Below, in pieces: positions 1-10,577 of a stretch of DNA of 64,000 nt. Made by a program: the position numbers and the translations under genes. The stretch is from Lumbricus rubellus (lineage: Eukaryota; Annelida; Clitellata; Crassiclitellata; Lumbricidae): contig OX243825.1 of the NCBI GenBank assembly GCA_945859605.1, forward strand, positions 20,651,696-20,715,695, written 5' to 3'. The notes beneath the pieces are model-generated. The model made no database searches. It saw only the letters and a program-made list of their open reading frames with translations, and was not told the DNA's origin. Position 1 is the stretch's first letter. Every line of letters begins with the position of its first letter.

Positions 1-216
1 CGCGGCTGTTTTTTCATAGTCAGTTGCGTGGATTTCCCATTTGGGGTGTAAGCTTTGATGGCATAGGCTTAGCATAAGCCTAAGGGCCCAGCAACCATGG
101 CTCTATTATTACCTATGCGGCTATGCCTACGTCTAGATAAGCCGCCGCTAAGAACCAGTTAACCGGATGTCCACGTGTTCATTCCGCTTGCAAGTGTAGA
201 CCGTGAGTGTTGCAAC
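1..216 (+). promoter_or_regulatory. Unit A leader / promoter block
   Basis: This block aligns by eye with the leaders before units B, D and E (shared phrases such as cagttgcgtggatttc, ggcccagcaac and ctattatt). At the position where D and E have a TATA-like TATATA, unit A reads tctagataag, so the TATA-like box is damaged. A CACGTG E-box lies near 171. The block is cut by the window edge. Promoter function is inferred from conservation and position only. Confidence 0.5.
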
Positions 217-284
217 ATGCTGTCTCTGTCCAGTTTGAAGCACATTCGAGATTCTTCTGCTGTCGATCATGATGAGAAATACCG
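217..284 (+). CDS. Unit A exon 1 (altered start)
   Basis: This short first exon matches exon 1 of units B, D and E up to a GT donor at 285. The usual start codon is missing because about 9 nt containing it are deleted. A different in-frame ATG at 217, present only in this unit, would add MLSL before the conserved SSLKH. The exon ends with two bases of a codon, which matches the acceptor phase at 1004. Whether this start is used is unknown. Confidence 0.5.
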
Positions 285-1003
285 GTAAAAATCTGCATTA
301 TCTTTTAACCACGGTGAAATAATTTTAAAAGGTTGAAAAAGGATTTGTTTAAATTGGTAAATTGTTTCGTTTAATTTTTTTACTTAGGCCTACACTTAGT
401 GGCCTAAATTGATTAGACCTACACTCAGAGTGCTTATAGCAATAATATTAGTATCATTAATTAATCACTTATTAAATTTGATTTTGATTTGAAGTAGACC
501 TAGGTCTATTATATTTAGTGTCAGCTTTATTCTCAAGATTCTAGCAATTCATCTCAAGCTTAGTGGTCAACACGTAGGACCTAGACCTACCTGTCTATAG
601 GGCCTACGCTTTTTGTAAAATTCTCTTTTAGGCCTATACTCAAAGTTGATAGCTAATAATTGCGCTTTTACATGTTCCAGGCAGACATTTTTGTATGTAT
701 ATTATATATTATATATTCGTTACAAATAACGCAAGATGATTATTGCATGGTGTTGAGGCAATAAAATTTTGATCGATTTTTCCAGTTTACACCATGTTCC
801 AATTATTTTGTGCTCCAGTTTGAATCAACTGGAAAACATGATTAATTTCATGTACTCTTATTTATTGTTAATGTGATCAATGTAGGCCCTATTTGATTTT
901 CTCATTCAATTTTATTACGTTGTCACGTTCTATGGCTTTCAATTAAATGGATTGATTGATTGATTGTCTGCAAATTATAAATAAACCAACTTGCTTTGTG
1001 CAG
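285..1003 (+). other. Unit A intron 1
   Basis: The donor is gtaaaa at 285 and the acceptor is ttgctttgtgcag ending at 1003. The intron is AT-rich and contains several TAGGCCTA motifs and a short ATTG run just before the acceptor. The corresponding introns of B, D and E share most of this text, without the SINE of B or the hAT MITE of D. Confidence 0.65.
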
Positions 1004-3488
1004 ACTAGATCGTCAGGAGACCACGGACTCGTTTGTTTCAGCAATTCGATCCTTAGATGTCGAAAAAGTTGAAATGTTGTTGAAAAGTGATTTTGAAATC
1101 GACATCGGTCATCCCTTGATTTTGCACATTGCAGTAAGATTAATTGCCGCTGGAACAACCAGTTGGGAAGATGGACTTATAAGGGATATAGTCAACAAAC
1201 ATCTGAATCCATTGTATAGGTCGCAAACATTCCTACGAATCGTCCAAGATCTTCTTGAATCTGGCAGATTTAACGTAAATTCTTTAGATCATTCATCCAA
1301 GACCGCTCTCCATTTTGCAGTTGCATATTGTAGGTGCAGAATTTTTCCTTGCGACGAGTATAAAGCTATGGTTAACGTCATCATCGAACTTCTTTTAAAG
1401 TATAAGGCTAATATAAATGCGAAAACCAGCAATGGAGAAACACCTCTTATGAAGGCCTCACAAAATGGATGCACTCCACTCCATCGTTTGTGTGTGGTCC
1501 TGCCAGAAATGGCTGTATGGCACAAAGTTGAAGTCTTTGACTCTTCATATCTTTTGAACAAAAATCCGTATAAAGACTTGTTTGAATCCATGGCTGTTGC
1601 AAAAGACCACAGAGGCAGAACAGCATTACATTATGCCGTTTTGCCAAGTTTTTTCTTGTTTGATGACAGAGTTCTGTTGGGAAATACCCTAAAATTAGCA
1701 GGCATCATTAATGAAAGAGACAACTACGGAAGAACACCTCTGCACTATTGCCAACGCACGGATGTCTATGAGTCACTTGTTGAGCTAGGAGCTGACCAAA
1801 ATATACCAGATATCGATGGAAAAAACACCTCAAGATTTCAAAGACATGCGAATGAAAGAGTGTAACAGGCGCGATTTGTCTTTGGAAGCCACTCGTGTGC
1901 TGGATTTTTTATACGATGATGATTGTAAAGAACGGACCTGTGATAACAGTAAATTAGAAGACCAATTAAATATGAGAAAACTTGATGCTGAAATGATCTG
2001 GAAGGATTCAAACTACGCCTACCGCGATAATTTTTCATCAACTATGTGCGATGCAGTCCGGCAGTTCATGAATAGGTTGTCAGACGAAATTAGAAAAAAG
2101 GATCCGAGATTTGAATGTCTGCCTGTGTTAATTGGCAGCGCTGAAGAAGGAACAAAAGTTGGATCACCAGACGAATTTGATTTCAATTTAATTCTCACAA
2201 AACTCAGTGAACTGTGCGAAGTTTTTCCCTCACCCGAGGCCCCAAGTGGATTTGTTCATCTGAAACGAAGATCTTATAATGCTGAACGCTGGCCAGAACA
2301 TCAACATGCAATTCAAGACTTTAACAATGAAGAGAATTTTGATTGGTTTTTCAACAGCGATGGTTTACTTTTGACCACGGAAATTGCGAGTAAGTTCAGA
2401 ATTCTCTACTTACAAGTGCTGAGTGAACAAGAGTTCTGGGACGGAGAAGATGTTTTCGAGTGGGAAACATGTAACGAAATCGGTTTGGTTTATTTCAAAG
2501 AGGAGCATCAGTTCAACGAGTCTGAAGTTGCAAATGATTTTAGACCTTCAACACATCCATGCAGTAGTATTCTACTGAAACTAAATCGTCCGATCAATGG
2601 CAGATACATGTTCACAGATATATCCTTGGATATCGTTCCCTGCATTCGGATAAACGATTTCTGGCCAGGAGAGGCGTTGACCAGTGACCGAATAAAGTGT
2701 GAAGGATGTCATCTGGTATTTGATCAACCTCAAAGAAGGTATCCATGGGTTCCATTTTCAAATCCATTTGCCAGAATCTCATTTGCACCGGCAGAGGGCA
2801 GGATAATCAAAGAGTGTTCAGCTGTTGCAAGAGCAGCTTTTATGGTTGGAAAACAGCTGCTTCATGTTTGTGATAAGCCAAAACTCACATAAATTATGTT
2901 CTGAAGACTTGTCTTCTCTACTGCATCGAAGCGTTGAAGGATTGCACAAACAACAGTTTACTCTATGAAGACATAGATCCAACAGAACTCCGATTATTTG
3001 TTGAAAAATTGATGTTATGTTTCGGCGAGTTTTACTTGCAGGATTTCCTTCCATGTTACATGATGCCATCCTTCCATTTGCCAATCGAAGGTCACTTGAA
3101 ATCTAAACACGACAGTCTTCTGAACGAATCAAATTTTGAATACTCGTTGTTTGCTTACAACTTGTATAGGAGCGTTTGCACAACAGAATCTGAGGTTGAC
3201 GATTGTAATCCGACTCCTCAGCCACTGAATGAAAATTTCAACAGGGAGGAGCTACTGAGAAAACTGTGTGTAGATAATACATGTAGGCCTAGATCCTCAG
3301 TTGAGCGTATACGTGTTCAGCCTGCGCGTCTTGCGAAGGAGCATAGGATTAGATCTGATAGCAAAGGTGAATTGCAGGTGAGAGGGCCAAAACCAGCAGA
3401 AAAAAGAAGAAAACTGATTAACGCGAACAAGACCAAAGTGAAAAGGAAAGATTTGGTAGAAACGAACTCAACGATGTATGCTGCTTAG
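1004..3488 (+). pseudogene. Unit A ankyrin-cGAS-like exon 2, broken
   Basis: Exon 2 encodes ankyrin repeats and then a Mab-21/cGAS-like nucleotidyltransferase. Three lesions are visible against the intact unit D and unit B. First, an in-frame deletion at 1473/1474 joins NGC directly to TPLHRL and removes 195 codons (585 nt in unit B), which is several ankyrin repeats. Second, one extra A in the A-run at 1820-1826 shifts the frame after DIDGK. Third, five extra bases (aatta) near 2891-2896 create a stop after PKLT. The catalytic signature is still readable (GSAEEGTKVGSPDEFDF, then SLDIVP). After the last break the frame continues to 3488 with a longer basic tail (KRRK, KVKRK) than in the other units. 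Probably a pseudogene. The A-run lesion alone could be an assembly error, but the deletion and the 5-nt insertion are harder to explain that way. Confidence 0.8.
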
Positions 3489-4294
3489 CACTTTCATTAC
3501 AAATGGAACAAGTCTAGTTTGGATAAGTAGAATTTTATGAATTCATCACATGTGCAGTAGACATGGATATCAGACATTACCTTTGTAACCTGTGATAGGT
3601 CATAAACGAAGGTTAGGCCTAATGGATTGTCGTTGCTTAATAGGTTGCCTACTTTTGATTTTGTCATTCCGGGACTCCCAAACTCACTTTGCTATAAACA
3701 ACACTGTTGCACTGTCCACATAACTGAATTGAATGCAATAAATGTTGTGACAGTACAATATGGGATCTACAATCAAAAACCTAATAAAAATATTGGATCT
3801 ACAATCAAAAACCTAATAAAAAATATAGGCTAGTCGTTAATAATTTTGCAGATAAATCCCCAATGGACAAGAAGCCTATATTTAAGAACAGATCTCGAGC
3901 TTTTAAGTTCCAGTAACTTAGCACGCCTACTATACCAGAGTAGGTGCAGACGTATGAACCCAGCAATGGCGATGTTCATAGGAATTTAGGCACAGTGCAG
4001 CTTATGCTCATACAATTATAGGTCTACATGTACGTCATGCACGCAGATTAGGCCTACGGATGTCATTTATTAAATTAGTAGGTCTGCGATCCGAGAGCTG
4101 AACTTTTCATAAATCATAAATTTATGGGCCTACTTCTGCCGACTTTTAAGCTGTATCAGAACACTAGACAAAAAGTCATAGAAATCAGTAGATGTCATGT
4201 TAAAATTTATATTTATGAACAGTTCCGCTTTTACAAGGTCGGTGCCCAGAGAGCCTAATTGCGGTTTCAGATAACATAATGCTGAATGCGCTCG
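3489..4294 (+). other. Unit A 3' flank
   Basis: No gene is seen. AATAAA at 3737-3742 is a possible poly(A) signal. A 28-bp phrase (ggatctacaatcaaaaacct...) is repeated at about 3761 and 3795. The same flank follows units C and D, which shows that the duplicated unit extends well beyond the coding exon. Confidence 0.5.
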
Positions 4295-4295
4295 C

Positions 4296-4337
<42 letters not shown>

Positions 4338-4338
4338 G
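4295..4338. repeat. (CTGT)n/(CT)n microsatellite
   Basis: A run of CTGT units passes into CT units. A CT-rich tract at the same place in unit C (27.6-27.85 kb) and unit D (43.25 kb) has expanded differently. Confidence 0.9.
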
Positions 4339-5041
4339 TTAGGCATTAAAGACTAGGACACACGACTCAACATCCTATCGGGTGTCAGTGGTTTGTAAAG
4401 TTATTAAGACTTCAGCCCAGCTTTGTCCAACATTCGATGTTCAGCCAATAGAAAACACAAAACTCATATCGTTCAACTTATTGAGTTCAGTGGGCACAAA
4501 ATAGGAGCAACATTGTGGAAATAGATCTCTGCAAATCCCAGGACAATTTGGGATGTATTGTCAGAATTTCAATAAGTGATAATTTACGGTTTCCCCCCCT
4601 TCCCACCACAAACATTGGGGGGCTCATCCCCTGTTCCCCCTAAGTCTCCGCCCATGAGTTTACTTGACTGAAAACAATGTCTTAAAACTGTGTTTTAAAT
4701 ATTTCTCATTTTGCGATAAAAAAAGTATATCGATTAAACGTAAAAGCTATGTATTTTCTTGTATTACACAACACACAGACAAGCAGAAGACAGGTAGACG
4801 TATACAAATAGACACACAGACAAACACAGGCCGATTACAAATAGAGCAGAAATAAAAATTGCAATACTCAATAAAAGCGGAAATAATTATAGAAGGCACG
4901 AGGATGAAGGAAAGGCAAACAAGCTAACCAAGAAGCTAACAGACAGACAAAGATACAGACGTAGAAAGAGAAAAAAATATAAAGGAAGGGCCATGCAGAG
5001 TGAAAGAGATAGACAGACAAACAGAAAGACACAGAGAGAGT

Positions 5042-5083
<42 letters not shown>

Positions 5084-5397
5084 TAGTCTCAGATACAGAC
5101 AGACAGACAGAGAGACAGAAGTTTGAGAGGATAGGGCCAATCGTTCTAGCTGTTTCTTAAGTATCGTGCAGTTGGTGTAGGCCTAATATAAAGTGTATTA
5201 TGTCGGTGTTATTCATTCGGTGTCATTTTCGTTTCTTCTTGTCCTTATTCTTTCTCGAACCGAACGATGGTGGCTCGGCGACTGGAAACTGGAGCAGGAG
5301 ACCTGCACCACAACACATCCCAACACAGGTTAATTAATTATACACCAGTTACATAGACGTAGGCCTATGCAAAATGCTGCTACTCAAACATACATTT
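4339..5397 (+). other. Unit A 3' flank with decayed hAT end and (GACA)n
   Basis: No gene is seen. Around 4590-4660 there is a C-run followed by a decayed end resembling the hAT elements here (tctccgcccatgag). GACA-type units lie at 5039-5125, in the middle of a low-complexity AGAC tract. These blocks recur in the same order in units B to E. Confidence 0.5.
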
Positions 5398-5625
5398 GTG
5401 GGGTGCGGTGCTGTATGGGTATGTTCGGTGCCTTGGAGCCGGAAGGTTGCGGGTTCGAGTCCACCTCAAGCGGCCGTGTAGGGACCTTGGGCAAGTCCTT
5501 CACTCGACATTGCTCAGCGCTTCGGCGTGAAACTCCGATGCAGTGTGCGCGCTGTAGTCGGAAGTGCCTCTGAGTGGTAAGCTTGAAGGGGCGCCATAAT
5601 AAGCGCACAATACAAACAAACAAAC
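5398..5625 (+). mobile_element. tRNA-derived SINE (unit A flank)
   Basis: The element starts GTGGGGTGCGGTGCTG and has a Pol III B-box-like GGGTTCGAGTCC, a tRNA-unrelated body (gaccttgggcaagtcc, gtgaaactccgatgc) and an ACAAACAAACAA tail. Copies lie at the same place in units B to E, so this insertion predates the tandem duplications. Confidence 0.85.
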
Positions 5626-7184
5626 AATGTGACAGAACCATTTTCTGCTTTTTCAGGCGCTGTCTCTGGAAGGCAAAGTAATTTACAATGTATAGACAGA
5701 AGGCGGAAAGACTTGCTCTCTGCAGCTGCCTGAAATTCATGTCTGAATGCACGAATAGAAGAACAAACGGCTAAATTATTAAGCGATTGAATGAGGGAAG
5801 GAGGAAATGCGTGGAAGAAGAATAGAGTCAATAAATACATTAATTAGCGAGTACAGTAATTCTGAGATTGATAACAATAGGAATGAAAGCATGCAGCTCT
5901 AGATCGTCACCGAGGTAAAGGAAGAATAATATTCAAACTGGCTGTACATGTAGACCTACAGAATAGCCTAATAGGAGAAAAAGGAGCATGGTTAAACACG
6001 TGAAAGAGGTGCAGGAAAATGATGCACATGTTGATGCACAAGACGGAGATACCCACCCAACCATTCTGACGATATGGAAATAACACAGTATAATTTCATT
6101 GTCGTAGCATCTGATGCATGCCTCACACACAACCATCTGCATGCATGCCTCACACACAACCATCTGCCTTAAACTCATCTATCAGACTTCTCTTGAAAAT
6201 AAAGTTGGCTACAACTTTTCAAAAATTATATCTGATTATGATAAATCCACCCTTCTACCATCGAGTTCGTCTCATCTAAACATATTAAAACATAGGCTAA
6301 ACATCGTTAGATTCTTACATTATGTAGGCCTAATAGAGATGAGTGGCGTCGTTGGACATACGAATTACGAACCTACCTGAGAGCAGGGAAGGAAAGACCG
6401 AAAAAATATCTTACATGTATGTAGGTCTATGTCTGTCTGTTATTCTATCGTCTGTGTGTCTGTATCTGTCTGTGTCTGTCTGTTATCTGTGTCTTTCTGT
6501 GTATCTGTCTGTTCTTCTGATTGTCTGTCTCTCTGTGGTATTCGGAGACGGCTTAAATAATTTGTTCTTCACAGTTTGAACACGGAACACTAGCAGGTAG
6601 GCTTAGGGCCAACACTATTGGGCAATTCCTTTGACTGAACAGTTTGCGTGAATAAGCCAGTGCCCAGCGTTTAGCTTTCAAGTGCTGCATCTGAGAAATA
6701 AAATCCCTAGCTTTTGATATAACGTGTCTTAGAACAGAAGCGCTGTGGGTATACAGATTATAGGCCTACATAACCATTCGTAAACGACTTCGGGCGTTGT
6801 CTATGTAGGCCTGCAATTGTACATGACTAAATATTAGTAGGCTATCTGCCTAGAGAATAGGCCTATGCACTTATTATAAATGGGGATCAAGATCTATGAT
6901 TGTTTTTCTGCTGGGTTTCCCAACTGTAAAAACCGGCGCAACGTCAAAAAATACCCAGGTTTCGGGATGGCTATGGCGTACGATGATAAAGTAGTTTGAT
7001 GTTTCGTCAGTGAATAATGGTAAACCTAACTTTATTGGCCTAACTTATAGCAAGTTATTAGTCACCTAATGTTGCATTGTTGTGCATTATTATAGGGCCC
7101 GGTTTGCCGTAGGCAATAGGCCTACCACAAACCGCATGGTTTCAATTTATTGGAGTTCTTGTAAATCAGCATCAATCACAGCAC
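5626..7184 (+). other. Unit A flank, no gene
   Basis: No coding region is supported. The stretch holds a tandemly doubled 26-bp phrase (catgcctcacacacaacc...) at 6115-6166, a CTGT-rich tract at 6430-6535, and a conserved block near 6880-7060 that recurs near 32480 and 47875. It is ordinary unit flank. Confidence 0.45.
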
Positions 7185-7400
7185 TATGGCTTAGGCTGAG
7201 GCTGCTGATGCTGCCCTCTTCAAAGCTATAATCAAAGACAATGATCATGTAATTCATAAATTTTCTCATAATAATTATAGACTTCCTGGTGCATACAATC
7301 TGCGCCCTAAACCGCACCCATTTGAACTAACCATTAAAAAAGAAATAAAAACTTCATGACACGGATGCTGTATAAAAACGTTTATTAGGCTTTTTTCGCT
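7185..7400 (+). mobile_element. LINE ORF2 3' fragment
   Basis: Decayed coding text matches the better-preserved fragment at 32788 (ADAAFFKY, NYNLRPRPHPFEL-like, NFMTRMLYK), which resembles the C-terminal tail of non-LTR retrotransposon reverse transcriptases. Stops and gaps are present. Confidence 0.5.
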
Positions 7401-7477
7401 GCTCTATGTGCTATTGTGCTTGTTAGGCTAGCTATCGCGTTATGTCGACTGGTTATTCTGTCAATAAAACGAATATA

Positions 7478-8089
7478 CACTGTGCCCCATAAAAAACACA
7501 CCAAAAAACTTTGTCATGAAACGCATGTAAGTCTAATGTTAAATAAGAAAAAGCAATGTTTCATTTAAGAAGATGTTCGAAGTGATGTCCCTTCGCTTGA
7601 ACGCAGGTTCTCAGCCATGGCCGCCACTGTTCAATATAGCGTTGTCAATGACACTCTGCTTCAACTGTGCCCACACAACGATGAGGCGCTCCTTCGACTC
7701 GTTGATGTCCCGTATTGCTGTCTGGTAGACGCGTTCCTGTATTAGACCCCAAATTCTGTAGTCAACGGGATTGAGGTCTGGTGAGTTTGCTGGCCAAGTT
7801 CCGGTCCAATGAAGCTTGGTGTTTCACGTCGCAGCAACGCAATGGTGTCCTTTGCGCGATGTGCTGGGGCGCTGTCCTATAAGTTATAATCTCTGTTTAA
7901 ATGTTTCCAAAAACGCCTAGTCTGCATCACTGCCTCGAACAGCAACCACTTCTGTGAGTAAGTAAAATGTAAACTATTTTGTGGCAAAATTATTTGAGAA
8001 ACAACGTACAAACTTTTATTACAATTGGCTAATTTTTATAGAAGATTTTTGAAAAAGTTTTTTGGTGTGTTTTTTTATGGGGCACAGTG
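7478..8089 (-). mobile_element. Mariner-type element 1 with transposase remnant
   Basis: Inverted ends begin CACTGTGCCCCATAAAAAAC and the element is flanked by TA on both sides. On the minus strand, about 7880 to 7570, decayed mariner transposase is readable: WPANSPDLNPVDY, RIWGLIQERVYQT, then RLIVVWAQLKQSVID. At 612 bp it is far too short to be autonomous. Unit D keeps the empty TA site near 36852. Confidence 0.85.
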
Positions 8090-8095
8090 TATATA

Positions 8096-9068
8096 CACTG
8101 TGTCCGGAAAAAGGGACCAATTTTTAAAATATGAAAATAAATAGTAAATATTAATCGATTTTCACAATTCAAAGACCATTCTTATCCTAACATATTTCTC
8201 TAACAAATGTGAAAATATAAAAGTTCCAGTCCAAATAATGACGTCATAATGACGTCATTTGCAAAAAAGTCAAATTTAAGATTTAAATGCGTAAAAATAT
8301 CCAAAATTTCAATATTTTTATGATGTAATTTATCAATAATAAATGTTAGTTTAATTTAATTTTTATTACTGAATTATGTCAGACCGCAATTTGTGGTCAA
8401 AGTGTGCACCTTTGGCCTCAACATAACCTTCAAAACGGTCGCGTTAATAGCCAACAGCAGCATCGATAACCAGCTTATCAAAATCCTCCCAGGCATTAAC
8501 AATTCGCTCACGGAGTTCTTAAATGTCTCTTATCCTTATCTTGTAGCCTACACCTTCTCCACCACCAGTCTCCAAATCTTATTATCAGCGGAGTTTAAGC
8601 GGGCGGCCGTTTAGCGGTCAAAGATTAAGAGGAATGAAATCCGAGTCTCCTTAGTCAACAGTTCAACAGATTGACGAACTCAGTGAGCTGAATCGCTGTT
8701 TTGTTGAAATGTGTAGGGCCTGTAGGCTATTGTTCCGAATATTTCCGGATATCACGCAAGACATTCTTATAGAGCAGACAATCCGTTTAATAAGCTGCAT
8801 ATACTTTCACTCCTGATTCTATTAAATGGATTTCCGTTTTACCAAGAGCCAATATATCAACCGAAACCATGCATTAATGCCCGGCTAAATGCGTTTTTAT
8901 GCAACTGACGTCATGATGACATCATTATTGTGACTGGAACTTTTATATTTTTACCAATATTAGACAAATATGCCAGGATTAAAATGGTGTTTGAATTGTA
9001 AAAATCGATGCATATTTACTATTTATTTTCATATTTAGAAAATTGGTCCCTTTTTTCCGGACACAGTG
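8096..9068 (-). mobile_element. Mariner-type element 2
   Basis: Inverted ends begin CACTGTGTCCGGAAAAAGGG, with TA flanks. It sits only a few bases from mariner element 1, as if it had inserted into the flanking TA repeat of that element. Minus-strand text near 8380-8560 (LRERIVNAWEDFDKLVID, DRFEGYVEAKGAHFDH) resembles a decayed mariner transposase C-terminus. No full transposase remains. Confidence 0.8.
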
Positions 9069-9535
9069 TATATACATCTGTTTTATATATAGGGCCTATG
9101 GCCTTTAGTAGCAATATGAGAGTGATAGATGGTTCGCTGCCAATTTTAGTCCTGTAGAAATGTGGCACTGTAATTAATTCAAAGATATCAAGTGGGTTGT
9201 TTTCAAAGATTATTATCTTTGTTCGAAGTCCGTGACTGTTTTTGCATATAAAAATATTATTAGGCCTATAGTCAGTTGCGTGGATTTCTCTCGCTGTGTA
9301 CATGTAGGTTATGAATGCATAGTCTTAGCATATTATAGGCTACTTAAAGGCCCAGCAACAACGGCACTATTATTGTCAATGTCTATACATAAGCCATATT
9401 GTTGTTGCAGCTAAGAAACAATAACTCGGATGTCCAGTTGTCCACGACGTGCCCATTCCGTTTGCATGTGTAGCTGTCCGCAGACGATCACATTTCTCGA
9501 GTGTTGGAAGTTGGAACACGCTGTCTCTGGTCAGA
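9069..9535 (+). promoter_or_regulatory. Unit B leader / promoter block
   Basis: The leader conserved with A, D and E starts near 9268 (agtcagttgcgtggatttc). At the TATA position it reads tctatacataagcc, a weakened match. The stretch before it (9069-9267) is the shared upstream flank. Promoter role is inferred from position before exon 1. Confidence 0.5.
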
Positions 9536-9597
9536 ATGTCCAGTTTGAAGCACAGACGAGATTCTTCCCCTGTCGGTGATGATGATGAGAAAAACCG
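9536..9597 (+). CDS. Unit B exon 1
   Basis: The exon is 62 nt: ATG at 9536 with a purine at -3, encoding MSSLKHRRDSSPVGDDDEKN plus two bases, then donor GT at 9598. The two leftover bases join the acceptor at 10578 to give an Arg codon and continue LHHQAITNSF in frame. The conserved start, donor and phase in B, D and E make this the likely true start, rather than any codon just before exon 2. Confidence 0.75.
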
Positions 9598-10577
9598 GTA
9601 AAAATAATCTGCATTATGTTTTTTACCATCTTGAAATAGTTTAAAATGGTTAAAAAATTATTAAAAATGCTAAATTCTTTATTTTCTTTATTTCTTTTCA
9701 CTGAATGGCCTAAATTGATTAGACCTACACTCAGAATGAGTGTTTATAACAATAGGCGTAATAGTCTATTGATAGATCTATCAATAGCCTATTCACGTAT
9801 TAATTTCGATTTTGATTTGATTTGCTGTAGGCCTACTCCTATTGTATTTAGTGTCAGCTTTATTCTCACGATTCTTGAAATATTCATCTTAAGTTTGGCG
9901 TTAAACAGTTAGGACCTACCTGTCTATACACTTGTTTTAAAACTCTTTATTACTCAAAATTGTTGGCTGATTATTGCGCTTTTACATGTTCCAGGCTTCC
10001 AGGTAGACACTTTCGTATATAAATTCGTGATAAATAACTTAAGATGATCATTGAATGGTGTTGAAACAATAATAATTATTTGGTCGATTATTCCAGTTAA
10101 CACCATGTTTCCATTATTTTGGACTCCCATTTTGAATCAACTGGAAAACATGATTAATTTCATGTAGCCTACTCTAATTTATTGTTAATCTGATCAATGT
10201 TGTGGGGCGCGGTGGTGTAGTGGGTAGGTTCGTCGCCGTCCAGCCGAAAAAGTGCAGATTCCAATCCAAGACAAGCCGCCACGTAAGGACCTTGGGCAAG
10301 TCATTCACTCGCAATTGCTCAGTGCTTCGGCGTGAAACTCCGATGCGGTGCCCGCTCTGTAGTTGGGAGCGCCTCTGAGTAGAGTGCTTGAGGGAGCGCG
10401 ATAACAAGTGCACATACAAACATACAAACAAATGTTGATCTATTTGATTTTATCAGTTTGTTGCGTTGTCACGTTCTATAGGCCTAGTTATCAATGAAAT
10501 GGATAATGGATTGACTGATTGATTGTGTGCCTGAAAATAAGAAATAAGCCCAAGATTATCTGACTTGCTTTGTGCAG
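9598..10577 (+). other. Unit B intron 1
   Basis: GT donor at 9598 and ttgctttgtgcag acceptor. It holds a unit-B-specific SINE (10202-10427); the rest is the shared AT-rich intron. Confidence 0.65.
10202..10427 (+). mobile_element. tRNA-derived SINE in unit B intron
   Basis: GGGGCGCGGTGGTGTAGTGG contains a good Pol III A-box. An altered B-box region (gattccaatcc) and an ACAAACAAA tail follow. The flanks repeat aatgttg, a probable target duplication. The A, D and E introns lack it, so it inserted after the units separated. Confidence 0.85.

Noticed and set aside
217..3488. Ankyrin proteins of viral or bacterial origin
   Set aside because: The genes have spliceosomal introns and eukaryotic leaders, and the nucleotidyltransferase is of metazoan type.
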